The position numbers were made by a program, and so were the translations under genes. Below are positions 1-8,345 of a DNA stretch of 19,851 nucleotides, piece after piece (positions within the stretch are counted from its first letter, which is position 1; each line of letters opens with the position of its first letter). The stretch comes from an uncultured Bacteroidota bacterium (lineage in GTDB: Bacteria; Bacteroidota; Bacteroidia; Chitinophagales; Chitinophagaceae), in contig CAJATB010000212.1 in the NCBI GenBank assembly GCA_903944755.1, positions 1 to 19,851 on the forward strand, given 5' to 3'. The notes beneath the pieces are model-generated. The model was not told the DNA's origin and did not search any database. It was given only the letters and a program-made list of their open reading frames with translations.

Positions 1-189
1 CCGAGGACGGATAATAGGGAAGACGGTTTTAGCAGTTAAATTCTTAAGCGTTACCAAACTTCCATAAGAAGGTGTGGTTCCTCCTTCGTTGGGATTTTCA
101 CAAAATTCAATTCTGTCTGCTTCAGCAGCAATTGCTGACAAAGCTGCCTCCACTGAAAAAACGGCTATTTCTACTATTACTTTACTCAT
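1..189 (-). CDS. cutC: CutC family protein, N-terminal fragment (runs off the left edge)
   Basis: The ATG at 189 opens a frame that stays open to base 1, giving 63 residues of an N-terminus. The translation starts MSKVIVEIAVFSVEAALSA and continues with ADRIEFCENPNEGGTTPSYG and ends PIIRPR. This matches the start of CutC TIM-barrel proteins: first strand with EI, a Glu-Ala helix, the ADR(I/V)E(F/L)C motif, the EGG-TPS loop and the PIIRPR strand. CutC was named for copper tolerance in E. coli, but its biochemical role is unsettled. Here it follows a glycosylasparaginase gene on the same strand with a 49-nt gap, which suggests co-transcription and a link to glycan or amino-sugar breakdown rather than copper. 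The family call is strong; the function is uncertain. Confidence 0.85.
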   Translation of the reverse strand, partial: MSKVIVEIAVFSVEAALSAIAAEADRIEFCENPNEGGTTPSYGSLVTLKNLTAKTVFPIIRPR

Positions 190-212
190 TAATTTACTTT
201 TTCTTCTAGGTT

Positions 213-240
213 CAAAAAGCGCATTCTAAAAAATGCACTT
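213..240 (-). terminator. possible weak intrinsic terminator or attenuator after the asparaginase gene
   Basis: Read on the minus strand, AAGTGCATT and AATGCGCTT can form a 9-bp stem with one U-G pair around a 6-nt loop, followed by five T residues. The 5' arm overlaps the asparaginase stop codon. The T tract is short and the stem has few GC pairs, so partial termination before cutC is the most that can be claimed. Confidence 0.3.
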
Positions 241-1276
241 AATAAATAAAAGGGGCTTCTACTAAACTTGCCCCATCATTTGAATGTACTGCATAGTTAA
301 AGCCTTTGTGCAATGCATAACTTCCGTGTTCTCCATTTTTATTTAATGCAATAAAACAAACCTGAATATCATTTGCTTTCTCTTTCTTTATCCGACGTAT
401 TCTTTCTACCACAAACTTACATGCTTCCTGTGGCGATTTACCTTGTCTCATTTGTTCTACTACAGCACTTGCTCCAGCCACTCTAATAACGTCTTCCCCT
501 TGCCCTGTGGCCACCACAGCGCCTACTTCGTTGTCAACATACAAACCAGCGCCAATAATAGGAGAGTCCCCTAAACGGCCTCGTAATTTGAACCCTGCAC
601 CACTTGTGGTACAACTACCACTTAAATTCCCATGGGCATCTAATGCAACCATGCCAATAGTATCGTGATTCCACTCCCCGTTACTTAATTTAGTTGGCGC
701 TTGAAATTTAGCATCAAGCTGCGTGGTGGATTGTTTTCTTTCAATATTTATGATTGGTTTGTACGTTGATTTTTTTAACCAATTCAAGTATTCTTTTTTT
801 GCATCGTCTGACAATTCGCCTGACTCCAATGTAAACCCTTGAGAAAGCGCAAATTGTTGTGCACCTTCTCCAACCAACATTACATGGGGTGTTTTTTCCA
901 TCACCTTTCTTGCCACTGAAATAGGATGTTTAATCCTTTCCAAAAAACCAACACTACCACAATTAAATTCATGATCCATAATAGAAGCATCCAATGTTAC
1001 AAACCCGTCCCTGTCGGGGTTCGCACCCAAACCTACACAACAGTTTTTTTCATCCTCGGTAACCATAACACCTTTCTCCACTGCATCCAAAGCGGCCCCT
1101 CCTGTGCTTAATACTGCCCAAGCACCTTTGTTGGCGTTTAAACCTGCATCCCATGTAGAAATGACAATAGGCTTATTTGTTTTGTTAGGTTTAGCATTAT
1201 TGGCAAAACCTTTAATAGAAAAACCAGCCACACTTAAGCTAGTTAAATTAATAAAGTGACGACGATTAATCCCCAT
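239..1276 (-). CDS. N4-(beta-N-acetylglucosaminyl)-L-asparaginase (glycosylasparaginase), Tat-exported
   Basis: An Ntn-hydrolase that cleaves the GlcNAc-Asn bond of N-linked glycopeptides, giving aspartate and a free amino-sugar amine. The 345-residue precursor starts MGINRRHFINLTSLSVAG, a twin-arginine signal (RRHFI, then a hydrophobic stretch to about residue 25), so a periplasmic location is likely. Autocleavage should occur in HDTIGM between Asp205 and Thr206, with Thr206 as nucleophile. Relative to that Thr, the flavobacterial enzyme's substrate residues fall at the expected offsets: Arg234 and Asp237 in RGRLGDSP, and Thr257-Gly258 in ATGQGE. Trp42 in TWDAG is also in place. Length fits the family. 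The gene is the first of a minus-strand pair with cutC and is divergent from the kinase at 1348. All visible catalytic residues are intact. Confidence 0.93.
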   Translation of the reverse strand: MGINRRHFINLTSLSVAGFSIKGFANNAKPNKTNKPIVISTWDAGLNANKGAWAVLSTGGAALDAVEKGVMVTEDEKNCCVGLGANPDRDGFVTLDASIMDHEFNCGSVGFLERIKHPISVARKVMEKTPHVMLVGEGAQQFALSQGFTLESGELSDDAKKEYLNWLKKSTYKPIINIERKQSTTQLDAKFQAPTKLSNGEWNHDTIGMVALDAHGNLSGSCTTSGAGFKLRGRLGDSPIIGAGLYVDNEVGAVVATGQGEDVIRVAGASAVVEQMRQGKSPQEACKFVVERIRRIKKEKANDIQVCFIALNKNGEHGSYALHKGFNYAVHSNDGASLVEAPFIY

Positions 1277-1284
1277 AATTTTAT

Positions 1285-1297
1285 ACGTTATTAACGT
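1285..1297. repeat. short palindrome in the divergent asparaginase/kinase promoter region
   Basis: ACGTTA and TAACGT form 6-bp inverted arms around a single T, inside the 71-bp gap between the two divergent start codons. Its size and place fit an operator for a dimeric regulator, but a palindrome this short in AT-rich DNA can arise by chance. No regulator gene is present in the visible neighbourhood. Confidence 0.25.
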
Positions 1298-1347
1298 TCA
1301 AATTACGAAGAATGAGGCTATTTATGTACATTTAAGAATTAATATTT

Positions 1348-2364
1348 ATGAAAGCAATTTTTGAACAATACGGTTGGGAAGTATTAGGATGCGAACCCCT
1401 TAACCAGGGTTTAATTAATACTACTTATTCAGTAAATACAACTGCAGGGGAGTATATACTACAAACAGTAAACCATGCTATTTTTAAAAATCCTGCTGCT
1501 ATTGATTCTACTATTAATGCTATTGGTTCATTTTTGAAAGTACAGTATCCCACTTATTTATTTACACATTTGCAGCCTACTATTTTAGGAAATACTTTAA
1601 TAGAGTGGGAGGGCCAATTTTTTAGAGCATTTAAGAAAATGAACGGGTATGCTTTAAATGTGTTAGACAACCCCAATCAGGCTAAGGAAGCAGCAATACA
1701 ATTTGGACGCTTTACCAATAATTTAAACCAGTTCCCCGCCAAGGACCTACAATTGACACTACCTGATTTTCATAATTTAAGTTTAAGGTATCACCAATTC
1801 GAGCAAGCCATAAATGCTGGAAACCTAAAAAGGATTGAACAAAGCATAAATGAAATTGCCTTTTTAAAAGCACATAAAAGCTATGTAAACAAATATGATA
1901 ATTTTGTAATAAGTAAAGAAGTCAAACAACGCGTCACACATCATGATACTAAAATCAGCAATGTTCTTTTTCAAAACAACAATGGGGTAGAAAAAGCAAT
2001 TTGTGTGATTGATTTAGACACCGTTATGCCAGGTTATTATATTAGTGATATTGGAGATATGTTCAGAACCTATTTGTCCCCAGTTACAGAGGAAGAAGCA
2101 AACTTGGATTTGATAGTGATTAATAAATCAAATTTTGAAGCAATTCAGGACGGGTACTTATCGGTCATGAAACCCGAACTTTCAAATTTTGAATTAGACC
2201 ATTTTAACTTCTCTGGCCAGTTTATGATTTACATGCAAGCGCTTCGCTTTTTAACCGATCACCTAAATAATGACCAATACTATGGGGCAAAATTTGAGGG
2301 CCAAAACTATGTTCGGGCCCTCAATCAGATAAGATTATTGGAAATATTCAATGAAACAGTCTAA
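1348..2364 (+). CDS. aminoglycoside-phosphotransferase-fold sugar kinase, N-acetylhexosamine 1-kinase-like
   Basis: Cytosolic 338-residue kinase of the APH/choline-kinase fold. The Brenner motif is HHDTKISNVLF, with catalytic Asp200 and metal-binding Asn205. It is followed by IDLDTVMPGYY with Asp222 and Asp224, then DIGDMFR. The combination (H-x-DTKI-x-NV and IDLDTVMPG) is typical of NahK, the kinase that makes GlcNAc-1-phosphate or GalNAc-1-phosphate from free N-acetylhexosamines. The neighbours support this: a glycosylasparaginase divergent upstream and a GH109 GalNAc-releasing enzyme convergent downstream would supply such sugars. Exact substrate cannot be read from sequence, and another sugar or amino alcohol remains possible. 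There is no signal peptide. The ATG at 1348 is the first plausible start and the frame has no disruption. Confidence 0.82.
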   Translation: MKAIFEQYGWEVLGCEPLNQGLINTTYSVNTTAGEYILQTVNHAIFKNPAAIDSTINAIGSFLKVQYPTYLFTHLQPTILGNTLIEWEGQFFRAFKKMNGYALNVLDNPNQAKEAAIQFGRFTNNLNQFPAKDLQLTLPDFHNLSLRYHQFEQAINAGNLKRIEQSINEIAFLKAHKSYVNKYDNFVISKEVKQRVTHHDTKISNVLFQNNNGVEKAICVIDLDTVMPGYYISDIGDMFRTYLSPVTEEEANLDLIVINKSNFEAIQDGYLSVMKPELSNFELDHFNFSGQFMIYMQALRFLTDHLNNDQYYGAKFEGQNYVRALNQIRLLEIFNETV

Positions 2365-2516
2365 TTAAAATTGAAACAGCCAAATTCTACACAATACGTT
2401 AATAAACAATGAATTAAGTGTTCCTATATATAATTTAATAATTCAATTGAAAAACTAAAGTAAAATTACAATTAGCTTACTATAATATATTGTTAATCAC
2501 TAATTTATATTATATT

Positions 2517-3794
2517 TTAATAAATATCGTTCATTGCAAAATTAGGTTTTCTATTCTTCCATTTCCCTCTTGTAAAGTCTGGTATATCCTGTACTTGCCC
2601 TTTTTCAGCAATCGATTTTTCAGAAAGGGGAGTGATCGCATACCAAGTTGCTAAGTCATATACATCTAAAGGGAAGGCAACCGAGCGTTTAATACACTCC
2701 ACAAAGGCATTTACCACAAAAAAGTCCATCCCACCATGACCGGCTCCTTCAGCATCCTTCTCATAAATTTTCCATAATGGATGGTCATGCTCCTTTAAAT
2801 ACTTCTCGGGATTTTCCCATTGGTGAGCTTTTGGCGAAACGCCTTCTATATATAAATGTCCAGCTGCTAGTTCACCTGCATGAAAGTCCTGCCATAAACC
2901 TTGGGTACCTTGAACACGGAAACCTAAATTATAGGGACGGGGTGAATTGGTGTCGTGTGTAAGCAAAATAGTCTCTCCATTATAGGTCTGGATGGAAGTG
3001 GTTACTATATCACCCAATTTGAACTTTAATTTCGCATTCGGATGATTTTCACCACCTTGAGGGTGTTCAACTATATATTTATGTAAACCTCTTGCTTTAG
3101 TTGCCACTGAAGATAGCCTAGTTAATAAGTTGCCTCTATTAGCATCAATCATCATAGCAGCTGGTCCTAAACCATGGGTTGGATATAATTCTCCATTCCT
3201 ATATAAGGAGTGATTTGTTCTCCATTTTGCTTCACTAAGTCCTTTTTCTCCAAATTCCACACCTGAGTTAAAGGCAGTAACGCCGTTATTGAACTTAACG
3301 CCTCGTAAATCATGCTCATATCCACCTTGTAAATGCAATAGTTCCCCAAACAGGCCTTTTCTTACCATATTATATACCGCCATAATATCACGACGATAAC
3401 ATACATTTTCAAGACACATTACAGGAATACCTGTCTTTTCACTTGTATTCACCACATCCCAGCAATCGGTTAGTTTAATTGCACCTGACACTTCCACACC
3501 TGGAATAATACCATTTTTCATTGCTTCTATTGCTTGTGGGATATGCCATTCCCAGGGAGTTGCTATTATAACTGCATCAATGTCAGTACGTTGTAGTAAT
3601 TTTTTATAGTCCTCATTCCCATTACTGTACTCAACTGCTGCAGGACGTCCTGAAGCTTTAAGTACCTTTTGAGCACCAGCTAGCATTGCTTTGTCAGGGT
3701 CCGCAAAAGCAACTACAACTGTGTCAGTCCTTTGACAAAGCATTTCAACATGGCTTTGACCTCGGTAACCAGCCCCAATAATACCAATACGCAC
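2517..3794 (-). CDS. GH109 alpha-N-acetylgalactosaminidase (Gfo/Idh/MocA fold), mature domain from a GTG start
   Basis: NAD-dependent retaining glycosidase that removes terminal alpha-GalNAc through an oxidation-elimination route. The 425-residue open part starts at GTG 3794 and begins with the Rossmann strand and GAGYRGQSHVE. Landmarks known from the Elizabethkingia GH109 enzyme are present in order: ADPD, the SPWEWH-like TPWEWH, EVSGAI, LENVCYRRD (Glu129), GGYEHDLR (Tyr159), EAKWRTNH, GELYPTHG (Tyr204, His207), AGHGGMD, FPLDVYDLATWY and PLSEKSIAE. The domain looks complete and conserved. The normal gene would start at ATG 3908 with a Tat leader, but an in-frame TAA at 3840-3842 separates leader from enzyme. 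If real, export is lost and any product must come from reinitiation at GTG 3794 or from readthrough. The gene is either a recent pseudogene, a cytosolic variant, or a base-call error. Confidence 0.88.
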   Translation of the reverse strand: MRIGIIGAGYRGQSHVEMLCQRTDTVVVAFADPDKAMLAGAQKVLKASGRPAAVEYSNGNEDYKKLLQRTDIDAVIIATPWEWHIPQAIEAMKNGIIPGVEVSGAIKLTDCWDVVNTSEKTGIPVMCLENVCYRRDIMAVYNMVRKGLFGELLHLQGGYEHDLRGVKFNNGVTAFNSGVEFGEKGLSEAKWRTNHSLYRNGELYPTHGLGPAAMMIDANRGNLLTRLSSVATKARGLHKYIVEHPQGGENHPNAKLKFKLGDIVTTSIQTYNGETILLTHDTNSPRPYNLGFRVQGTQGLWQDFHAGELAAGHLYIEGVSPKAHQWENPEKYLKEHDHPLWKIYEKDAEGAGHGGMDFFVVNAFVECIKRSVAFPLDVYDLATWYAITPLSEKSIAEKGQVQDIPDFTRGKWKNRKPNFAMNDIY

Positions 3795-3908
3795 TTTATC
3801 GTTAACGGCATTTGCTTGTGCTTTTATTAGTTGAGGACTTTATCCTAAAGCGATACTCGTTAAACCCGCATTTTGAACAAATTTTCGTCTACTTAAATTG
3901 CTAGCCAT
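3795..3908 (-). pseudogene. Tat signal peptide of the GH109 gene, broken by an in-frame TAA
   Basis: ATG 3908 lies exactly 38 codons upstream of, and in frame with, the GTG at 3794. It encodes MASNLSRRKFVQNAG, a textbook twin-arginine motif (SRRKFVQ), followed by LTSIALG. Codon 23 is then TAA (plus-strand tta at 3840-3842), after which the frame goes on SPQLIKAQANAVNDK into the Rossmann domain. Both sides of the stop read as an ordinary Bacteroidota Tat leader with its hydrophobic core and an AQA-type cleavage area, so only one codon is out of place. A single substitution would restore a 463-residue precursor. Confidence 0.85.
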
Positions 3909-4220
3909 AGGTATGATTTTGTTATGATTATGTTCCTTCAATTTACGCAGAATTATTCAAAACCAGTTACTGAAATGTAAATCTTAATTATCCCACATGG
4001 GTTAAGCCATCTTCACCAACTGCATCAATAACTATATCATATATTATATCACATTAGCTACTTTATCCATCCATTGCTATTGCTTATTACCTTATATATT
4101 AGCCTATAATTAACATTATGTTAAATAGATTATTTGAATCAATCACCTATTGTTAAGTGTGTAAGAATACCTTGCCCTAGCTATGATCATTTGGATATGG
4201 TTGTATGTTGCCACTTATGC
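3909..4220. other. AT-rich gene-free stretch between the GH109 leader and the TPR-gene terminator
   Basis: About 310 bases separate two minus-strand genes. The only long frame here (4134-4316, plus) starts at TTG, runs through a terminator hairpin and into the TPR gene end, and shows no protein-like pattern. The stretch should hold the promoter of the GH109 gene. A TACATTTC on the minus strand at 3973-3980 is one base from the TAnnTTTG -7 consensus, but no TTTG sits at the right distance, so no promoter is called. Confidence 0.5.
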
Positions 4221-4256
4221 AAAAAAATACCCTCCCAATTTAGCGGGAAGGTATTT
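4221..4256 (-). terminator. intrinsic terminator of the gyrA/TPR transcription unit
   Basis: On the minus strand AAATACCTTCCC pairs with GGGAGGGTATTT (12 bp with one U-G pair) around an 8-nt loop. The stem is followed at once by a run of seven T residues. It begins 23 bases past the TPR gene stop, the expected place for a rho-independent terminator. Confidence 0.85.
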
Positions 4257-4278
4257 AATCAGTTAAAATGGATAACTA

Positions 4279-5655
4279 CTATTGGTATTTATCATGTAGT
4301 TTATCGTAGGCGATAAATTTAGCTTCATATTCATCTGATGCTTTTTGGTCCTTGCCTCTAGCTTTATCTCTTTTATAAGAATACAATGTTGCTAAAAAGT
4401 CAACCGACCTTGAAGCTACATTCTTTTCCGTTTTTTCTAATTTTGGCTTATCCTTTAGGACGCTGTAAGATTTTTCTATCCACTCAATTGCGCCGTCCAC
4501 TTTTTCCTTGATTGGAGCGTCTAAAAGCAAATTTAGCTTCTTGATAGAGTCTTGCTTAGCCTTAAACTGTGCTTCAAAAGCTGGCTTCTTCTTTGGGTCC
4601 TTTGGTGCGGTTTCAGCCTTACTTGCATTCAAATTTTGCAAATTTTTGATATTGTCTCTGTATTTATCATCAAGAATAGTAAACTGGTTATAATAACTAA
4701 TGCCTACGTTGAAGGCAGCAGCATAGTTTTGATTATTGGCGTTAAAAGCTTTTTTATAAGCTTCCCCAGCCATAGTAATGTACTTTTCTGAATCAGCTTC
4801 ACTTACATTATCCTGATTTTTAGCGGCCATAAACATGTCGCCATACATTTGGTATTCTAACTCGGTTAGTGTGTTGGTTGGTGCCAATTCGTTATATAAT
4901 TTAATTTTTTCTTCTATAGTTAAGCTCTTTTCAACGAACTCGGTTTTATATTCTGCCCATGGTTCATTTGGGTATGCTTCAGTTGTTAATGTATAATATT
5001 TATCAAAATCTGCCTTGTCCTTTGTATTGATTTTTTGAACTAAAACATATTTATAGATGTCTAATAAATCGGGAGTGTTTATTTTATAGTTTATTAACCT
5101 TGTATAATACCCTATTGTTTGTTGAATTTTACCTGCATTTTGGTTAGCATATCCTGCATAAATAATAGAAGTGGTGTCGAACTTTTGCTTGGAAGTTGCC
5201 CAGCCTTGGGTGAAAATTATATCGCTAAATTGAACTGCTTCGTCAAAGTTTTTTGCGGCATCAGGCCATTTTTTTTCGTTGAAAGCATTTACTCCGTCTT
5301 TAAAGGTTTTAATATAAATGTCAAAAAATGGCTCTTGACCATTATCTTTTGCAATTTTAAAAGAAGTATCTAAGGCGGAATACTGTAGGATCGCAGCTTT
5401 TGTTATATCGTAAGCAGTTGGATATTTAGCAGCTAAGCTAGCATCCTTTTCTATACCACTATATATTTTTGCTTTCCAATAATACCCTTCTGCACTTGTC
5501 GCTAAAGCAGTATTTTTCGTAACTATTTTTTCGTACTCTTCTTTTGCTGTTTCGTATTTTAAAAGAATTAAATGCGTTTGTACTTTTTTAAAGTCTTGTG
5601 CATTGACAACTAAGCTTGTCATGACTACAAATAGGGTTCCAATAAATTTTTTCAT
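4279..5655 (-). CDS. secreted tetratricopeptide-like protein of unknown function
   Basis: A 458-residue protein starting MKKFIGTLFVVMTSLVVNA then QD, a clear Sec signal peptide with likely cleavage after residue 19 and no lipobox Cys. The rest is mostly helical and alanine/tyrosine/lysine rich, with TPR-like helix pairs such as YETAKEEYEKIV, EGYYWKAKIY, KKWPDAAKNFDEAVQF, IIYAGYANQNAGK, and NYAAAFNVGISYYNQ. Around residues 343-375 there is a Lys/Ala/Pro-rich charged linker. Likely a periplasmic scaffold or interaction protein; no catalytic motif is visible. It lies 51 bases downstream of gyrA on the same strand and ends at a strong terminator, so it is probably co-transcribed with gyrA. I cannot assign a specific role. 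Confidence 0.8.
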   Translation of the reverse strand: MKKFIGTLFVVMTSLVVNAQDFKKVQTHLILLKYETAKEEYEKIVTKNTALATSAEGYYWKAKIYSGIEKDASLAAKYPTAYDITKAAILQYSALDTSFKIAKDNGQEPFFDIYIKTFKDGVNAFNEKKWPDAAKNFDEAVQFSDIIFTQGWATSKQKFDTTSIIYAGYANQNAGKIQQTIGYYTRLINYKINTPDLLDIYKYVLVQKINTKDKADFDKYYTLTTEAYPNEPWAEYKTEFVEKSLTIEEKIKLYNELAPTNTLTELEYQMYGDMFMAAKNQDNVSEADSEKYITMAGEAYKKAFNANNQNYAAAFNVGISYYNQFTILDDKYRDNIKNLQNLNASKAETAPKDPKKKPAFEAQFKAKQDSIKKLNLLLDAPIKEKVDGAIEWIEKSYSVLKDKPKLEKTEKNVASRSVDFLATLYSYKRDKARGKDQKASDEYEAKFIAYDKLHDKYQ

Positions 5656-5706
5656 ACTTCAATGTTTAATTAAGAATAATTTTCGACTTTATATTTTTTA
5701 CTCCAT

Positions 5707-8322
5707 TTATTCTGCTGGTGTTGATTCATCGGCGTCAGAAGCTTCTTTAGAAGGGGTTGTTGTGTCAGTTGCATCGTTTGTTTCATTAGTATCTGTGGCT
5801 TCTGCTCCTTCTTCCTCTAAATCTAAGGCTGGTTCAACTACTTCTTGGTCTGCAATTTTTGAAGTTGCTGCTATTTCATCACCATCGTCAAGGCGAATTA
5901 GTTTAACCCCTTGTGTAGCTCTACCCGCTTCACGTATATCGTTAATGCTAGTTCGAATAGTCACGCCTGATTTACAAGTAATAATTAAATCGTCTTTGTC
6001 AAGCACATCCATTAAGCCAACTAAACTTCCGGTTTTTTCGGTAACATTAATTGTTTTAACACCTTTACCACCACGATTCGTTATACGGTATTCATCAATT
6101 GCAGTTCTTTTCCCATAACCTTGTTGACTCACCACTAAAATAGTTCTGTCTTTATCTTCTCTACTAACACAAACTAAACCAACCACTTCGTCAGTAGCAT
6201 CATCAACTTCAATACCGGCAACTCCAATGGCACCACGACCAGTTGGACGTACTTTTTCTTCAGGGAAACGAATAGCTCTACCCGACTTAACGGCCATCAT
6301 TACTTCGTTATTACCATCTGTTAAACGAGCAGCTAATAATTCATCGCCTTCATTAATAGTAATTGCATTCACACCGTTCACTCTTGGTCGACTAAACTCT
6401 TCTAAGCATGTTTTCTTTATAATACCTTTCTTAGTACATAAAACTATGAAGTGATTATTTACATATTCTTTGTCGTCTAATTTGCGTACTTCAATAATTG
6501 CTTTTACTTTATCATCTGGCGGTAATTGAATTAAGTTTTGAATGGCTCTTCCTTTGCTTGTTTTTTCTCCCTCAGGGATTTCGTATACACGCATCCAGAA
6601 ACATCTTCCTTTTTCTGTAAAGAATAACATAGTGTCATGTGTAGATGCAATAAATAAATGCTCTACATAATCTTCTTCTCTGGTTTTAGAACCTATCGCG
6701 CCGCGACCTCCTCTTTTTTGTTGACGGTACTCAGAAACCGAAGTTCTTTTAATATAGCCTAGATGAGAAATAGTAATAACAACATCTTCTTCTTCAATTA
6801 AATCTTCAATGCGCATTTCATCCGCTAAATATTGGATTTCTGTTTTACGTTCATCCCCAAATTTTTCTTTTACTTCTAATAGTTCAGTCTTCATCAACTC
6901 AAACCTTAAATGCTCACTTCCTAATAATTCCTTTAAAGAAGTAATCAATTTCATTAATTGATCAAATTCTTCTTTAATTTTTTCACGTTCCATTCCAGTT
7001 AATCGTTGCAATCTTAATTCTAGAATTGCTTTAGCTTGAATATCGCTAATACCCCATCCTGCATTGATTAATGCCTCTTTAGCAGCTTCTGGATTTGCAG
7101 AACTTCTAATTAAACGGATCACTTCATCTAAGTGGTCTAAAGCAATTAAATATCCTTCTAGTATATGTGCGCGTTCTTCCGCTTTTCTTAATTCAAATTT
7201 AGCACGACGAATAATTACTTCCATTCTAAATTCAACAAACTCTGAAATTAAATCCTTTAAGTTTAAAATTTTAGGACGGCCTTTGGTTAATGCAACGTTA
7301 TTAATACCGTAACTAGTTTGTAATTCGGTAAACTTAAATAATTGATTAATTATAACTTGTGCAACGGCATCCTTTTTTAGTTCAATAACAATACGCGTTC
7401 CTTCACGTTTATTACTTTCGTTATTCACGTGAGAAATACCTTCAATAGTTTTATCATTCACCAATTGACCTATACGGTCAGTTAAATTATCACGGTTTAC
7501 TTGGTATGGAATTTCATTAATCACAATCATTTCACGACCGTTCGCCTTCGTTTCTACATTACATTTTCCTCTTAAAACTACGCGACCACGACCCGTCATT
7601 AAACCTTGTTTAACGCCTTCCATTCCGTAAATAACACCCCCTGTAGGGAAATCGGGTGCTTTTACAAAAGTGATTAATTCTTCGATGGTAATATCCTTAT
7701 TCCCAATATAGGCAATACAACCATCCACCACTTCATTCAAATTATGCGGTAACATATTTGTAGCCATACCTACTGCAATACCAGAAGAACCATTCACCAA
7801 TAACTGAGGAATTCGTGTAGGTAAAACCGAAGGTTCTTGTAAACTATCATCAAAATTGAATTGAAAATCAACAGTGTCTTTTTCCAAATCATCTAACATT
7901 GCTTCGGAAATACGTTGTAAACGTGCTTCCGTATAACGCATAGCTGCTGGAGGGTCACCATCTTGGTTACCAAAGTTACCCTGTCCGTCCACTAATCGAT
8001 AACGCATTGTCCACTCTTGCGCCATACGTACTAAAGTATCATAAATGGCTGTGTCCCCATGTGGGTGAAACTTACCCATTACCTCTCCTACTATACGTGC
8101 ACATTTTTTATAGGCTTTGTTACTATTATTTCCTAACTCATGCATCGCAAATAAAACCCTACGATGTACAGGTTTGAAACCGTCTCTTACATCTGGCAAT
8201 GCACGTCCAACAATCACTGACATCGAATAATCGATGTAGGATGTTTTCATTTGTTCCTCAATGTTGACCCTAATTACGCGGTCATTGTCTTGAGTTGCTT
8301 CTAGTCCTAAATTATCTTCCAT
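5707..8322 (-). CDS. gyrA: DNA gyrase subunit A
   Basis: Breakage-reunion subunit of gyrase (A2B2), which introduces negative supercoils. The 871-residue protein has the N-terminal winged-helix region (SYIDYSMSVIVGRALPDVRDG), the catalytic tyrosine Tyr130 in AAMRYTEARL, and the tower and coiled-coil arms up to about residue 500. The C-terminal beta-pinwheel domain begins with the GyrA box, QKRGGRG at 535-541, which separates it from topoisomerase IV ParC. In the quinolone-determining region, Thr91 and Asp95 (HGDTAIYD) stand at the positions of E. coli Ser83 and Asp87. Thr is a natural variant in many species, so it is not by itself evidence of acquired resistance. The last 50 or so residues are a low-complexity Asp/Glu/Thr/Ala tail. 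The upstream gap contains an inverted repeat and DnaA-box-like sites. Confidence 0.97.
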   Translation of the reverse strand: MEDNLGLEATQDNDRVIRVNIEEQMKTSYIDYSMSVIVGRALPDVRDGFKPVHRRVLFAMHELGNNSNKAYKKCARIVGEVMGKFHPHGDTAIYDTLVRMAQEWTMRYRLVDGQGNFGNQDGDPPAAMRYTEARLQRISEAMLDDLEKDTVDFQFNFDDSLQEPSVLPTRIPQLLVNGSSGIAVGMATNMLPHNLNEVVDGCIAYIGNKDITIEELITFVKAPDFPTGGVIYGMEGVKQGLMTGRGRVVLRGKCNVETKANGREMIVINEIPYQVNRDNLTDRIGQLVNDKTIEGISHVNNESNKREGTRIVIELKKDAVAQVIINQLFKFTELQTSYGINNVALTKGRPKILNLKDLISEFVEFRMEVIIRRAKFELRKAEERAHILEGYLIALDHLDEVIRLIRSSANPEAAKEALINAGWGISDIQAKAILELRLQRLTGMEREKIKEEFDQLMKLITSLKELLGSEHLRFELMKTELLEVKEKFGDERKTEIQYLADEMRIEDLIEEEDVVITISHLGYIKRTSVSEYRQQKRGGRGAIGSKTREEDYVEHLFIASTHDTMLFFTEKGRCFWMRVYEIPEGEKTSKGRAIQNLIQLPPDDKVKAIIEVRKLDDKEYVNNHFIVLCTKKGIIKKTCLEEFSRPRVNGVNAITINEGDELLAARLTDGNNEVMMAVKSGRAIRFPEEKVRPTGRGAIGVAGIEVDDATDEVVGLVCVSREDKDRTILVVSQQGYGKRTAIDEYRITNRGGKGVKTINVTEKTGSLVGLMDVLDKDDLIITCKSGVTIRTSINDIREAGRATQGVKLIRLDDGDEIAATSKIADQEVVEPALDLEEEGAEATDTNETNDATDTTTPSKEASDADESTPAE

Positions 8323-8345
8323 AATGAATTTTGATTGGGTTTCTT

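Noticed and set aside
2365..2516. Possible terminator between the convergent kinase and GH109 genes
   Set aside because: The 152-bp gap is very AT-rich and gives only short, weak AT stems. No stem followed by a T run was found.
4134..4316. A 60-residue plus-strand frame upstream of and overlapping the TPR gene end
   Set aside because: It starts at TTG, runs through the intrinsic terminator hairpin and ends inside the TPR gene. It has no family resemblance and no start context.
5603..6118. A 171-residue plus-strand frame rich in Ser, Val and Ala
   Set aside because: It is antisense to the acidic low-complexity tail of gyrA and the start of the TPR gene. The Ser/Val repeats are the complement of Asp/Glu/Thr codons.
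8049..8063. Thr91 in the GyrA quinolone region as a resistance mutation
   Set aside because: Thr is a wild-type residue at this position in many bacteria, and without a susceptible relative it cannot be read as acquired resistance.
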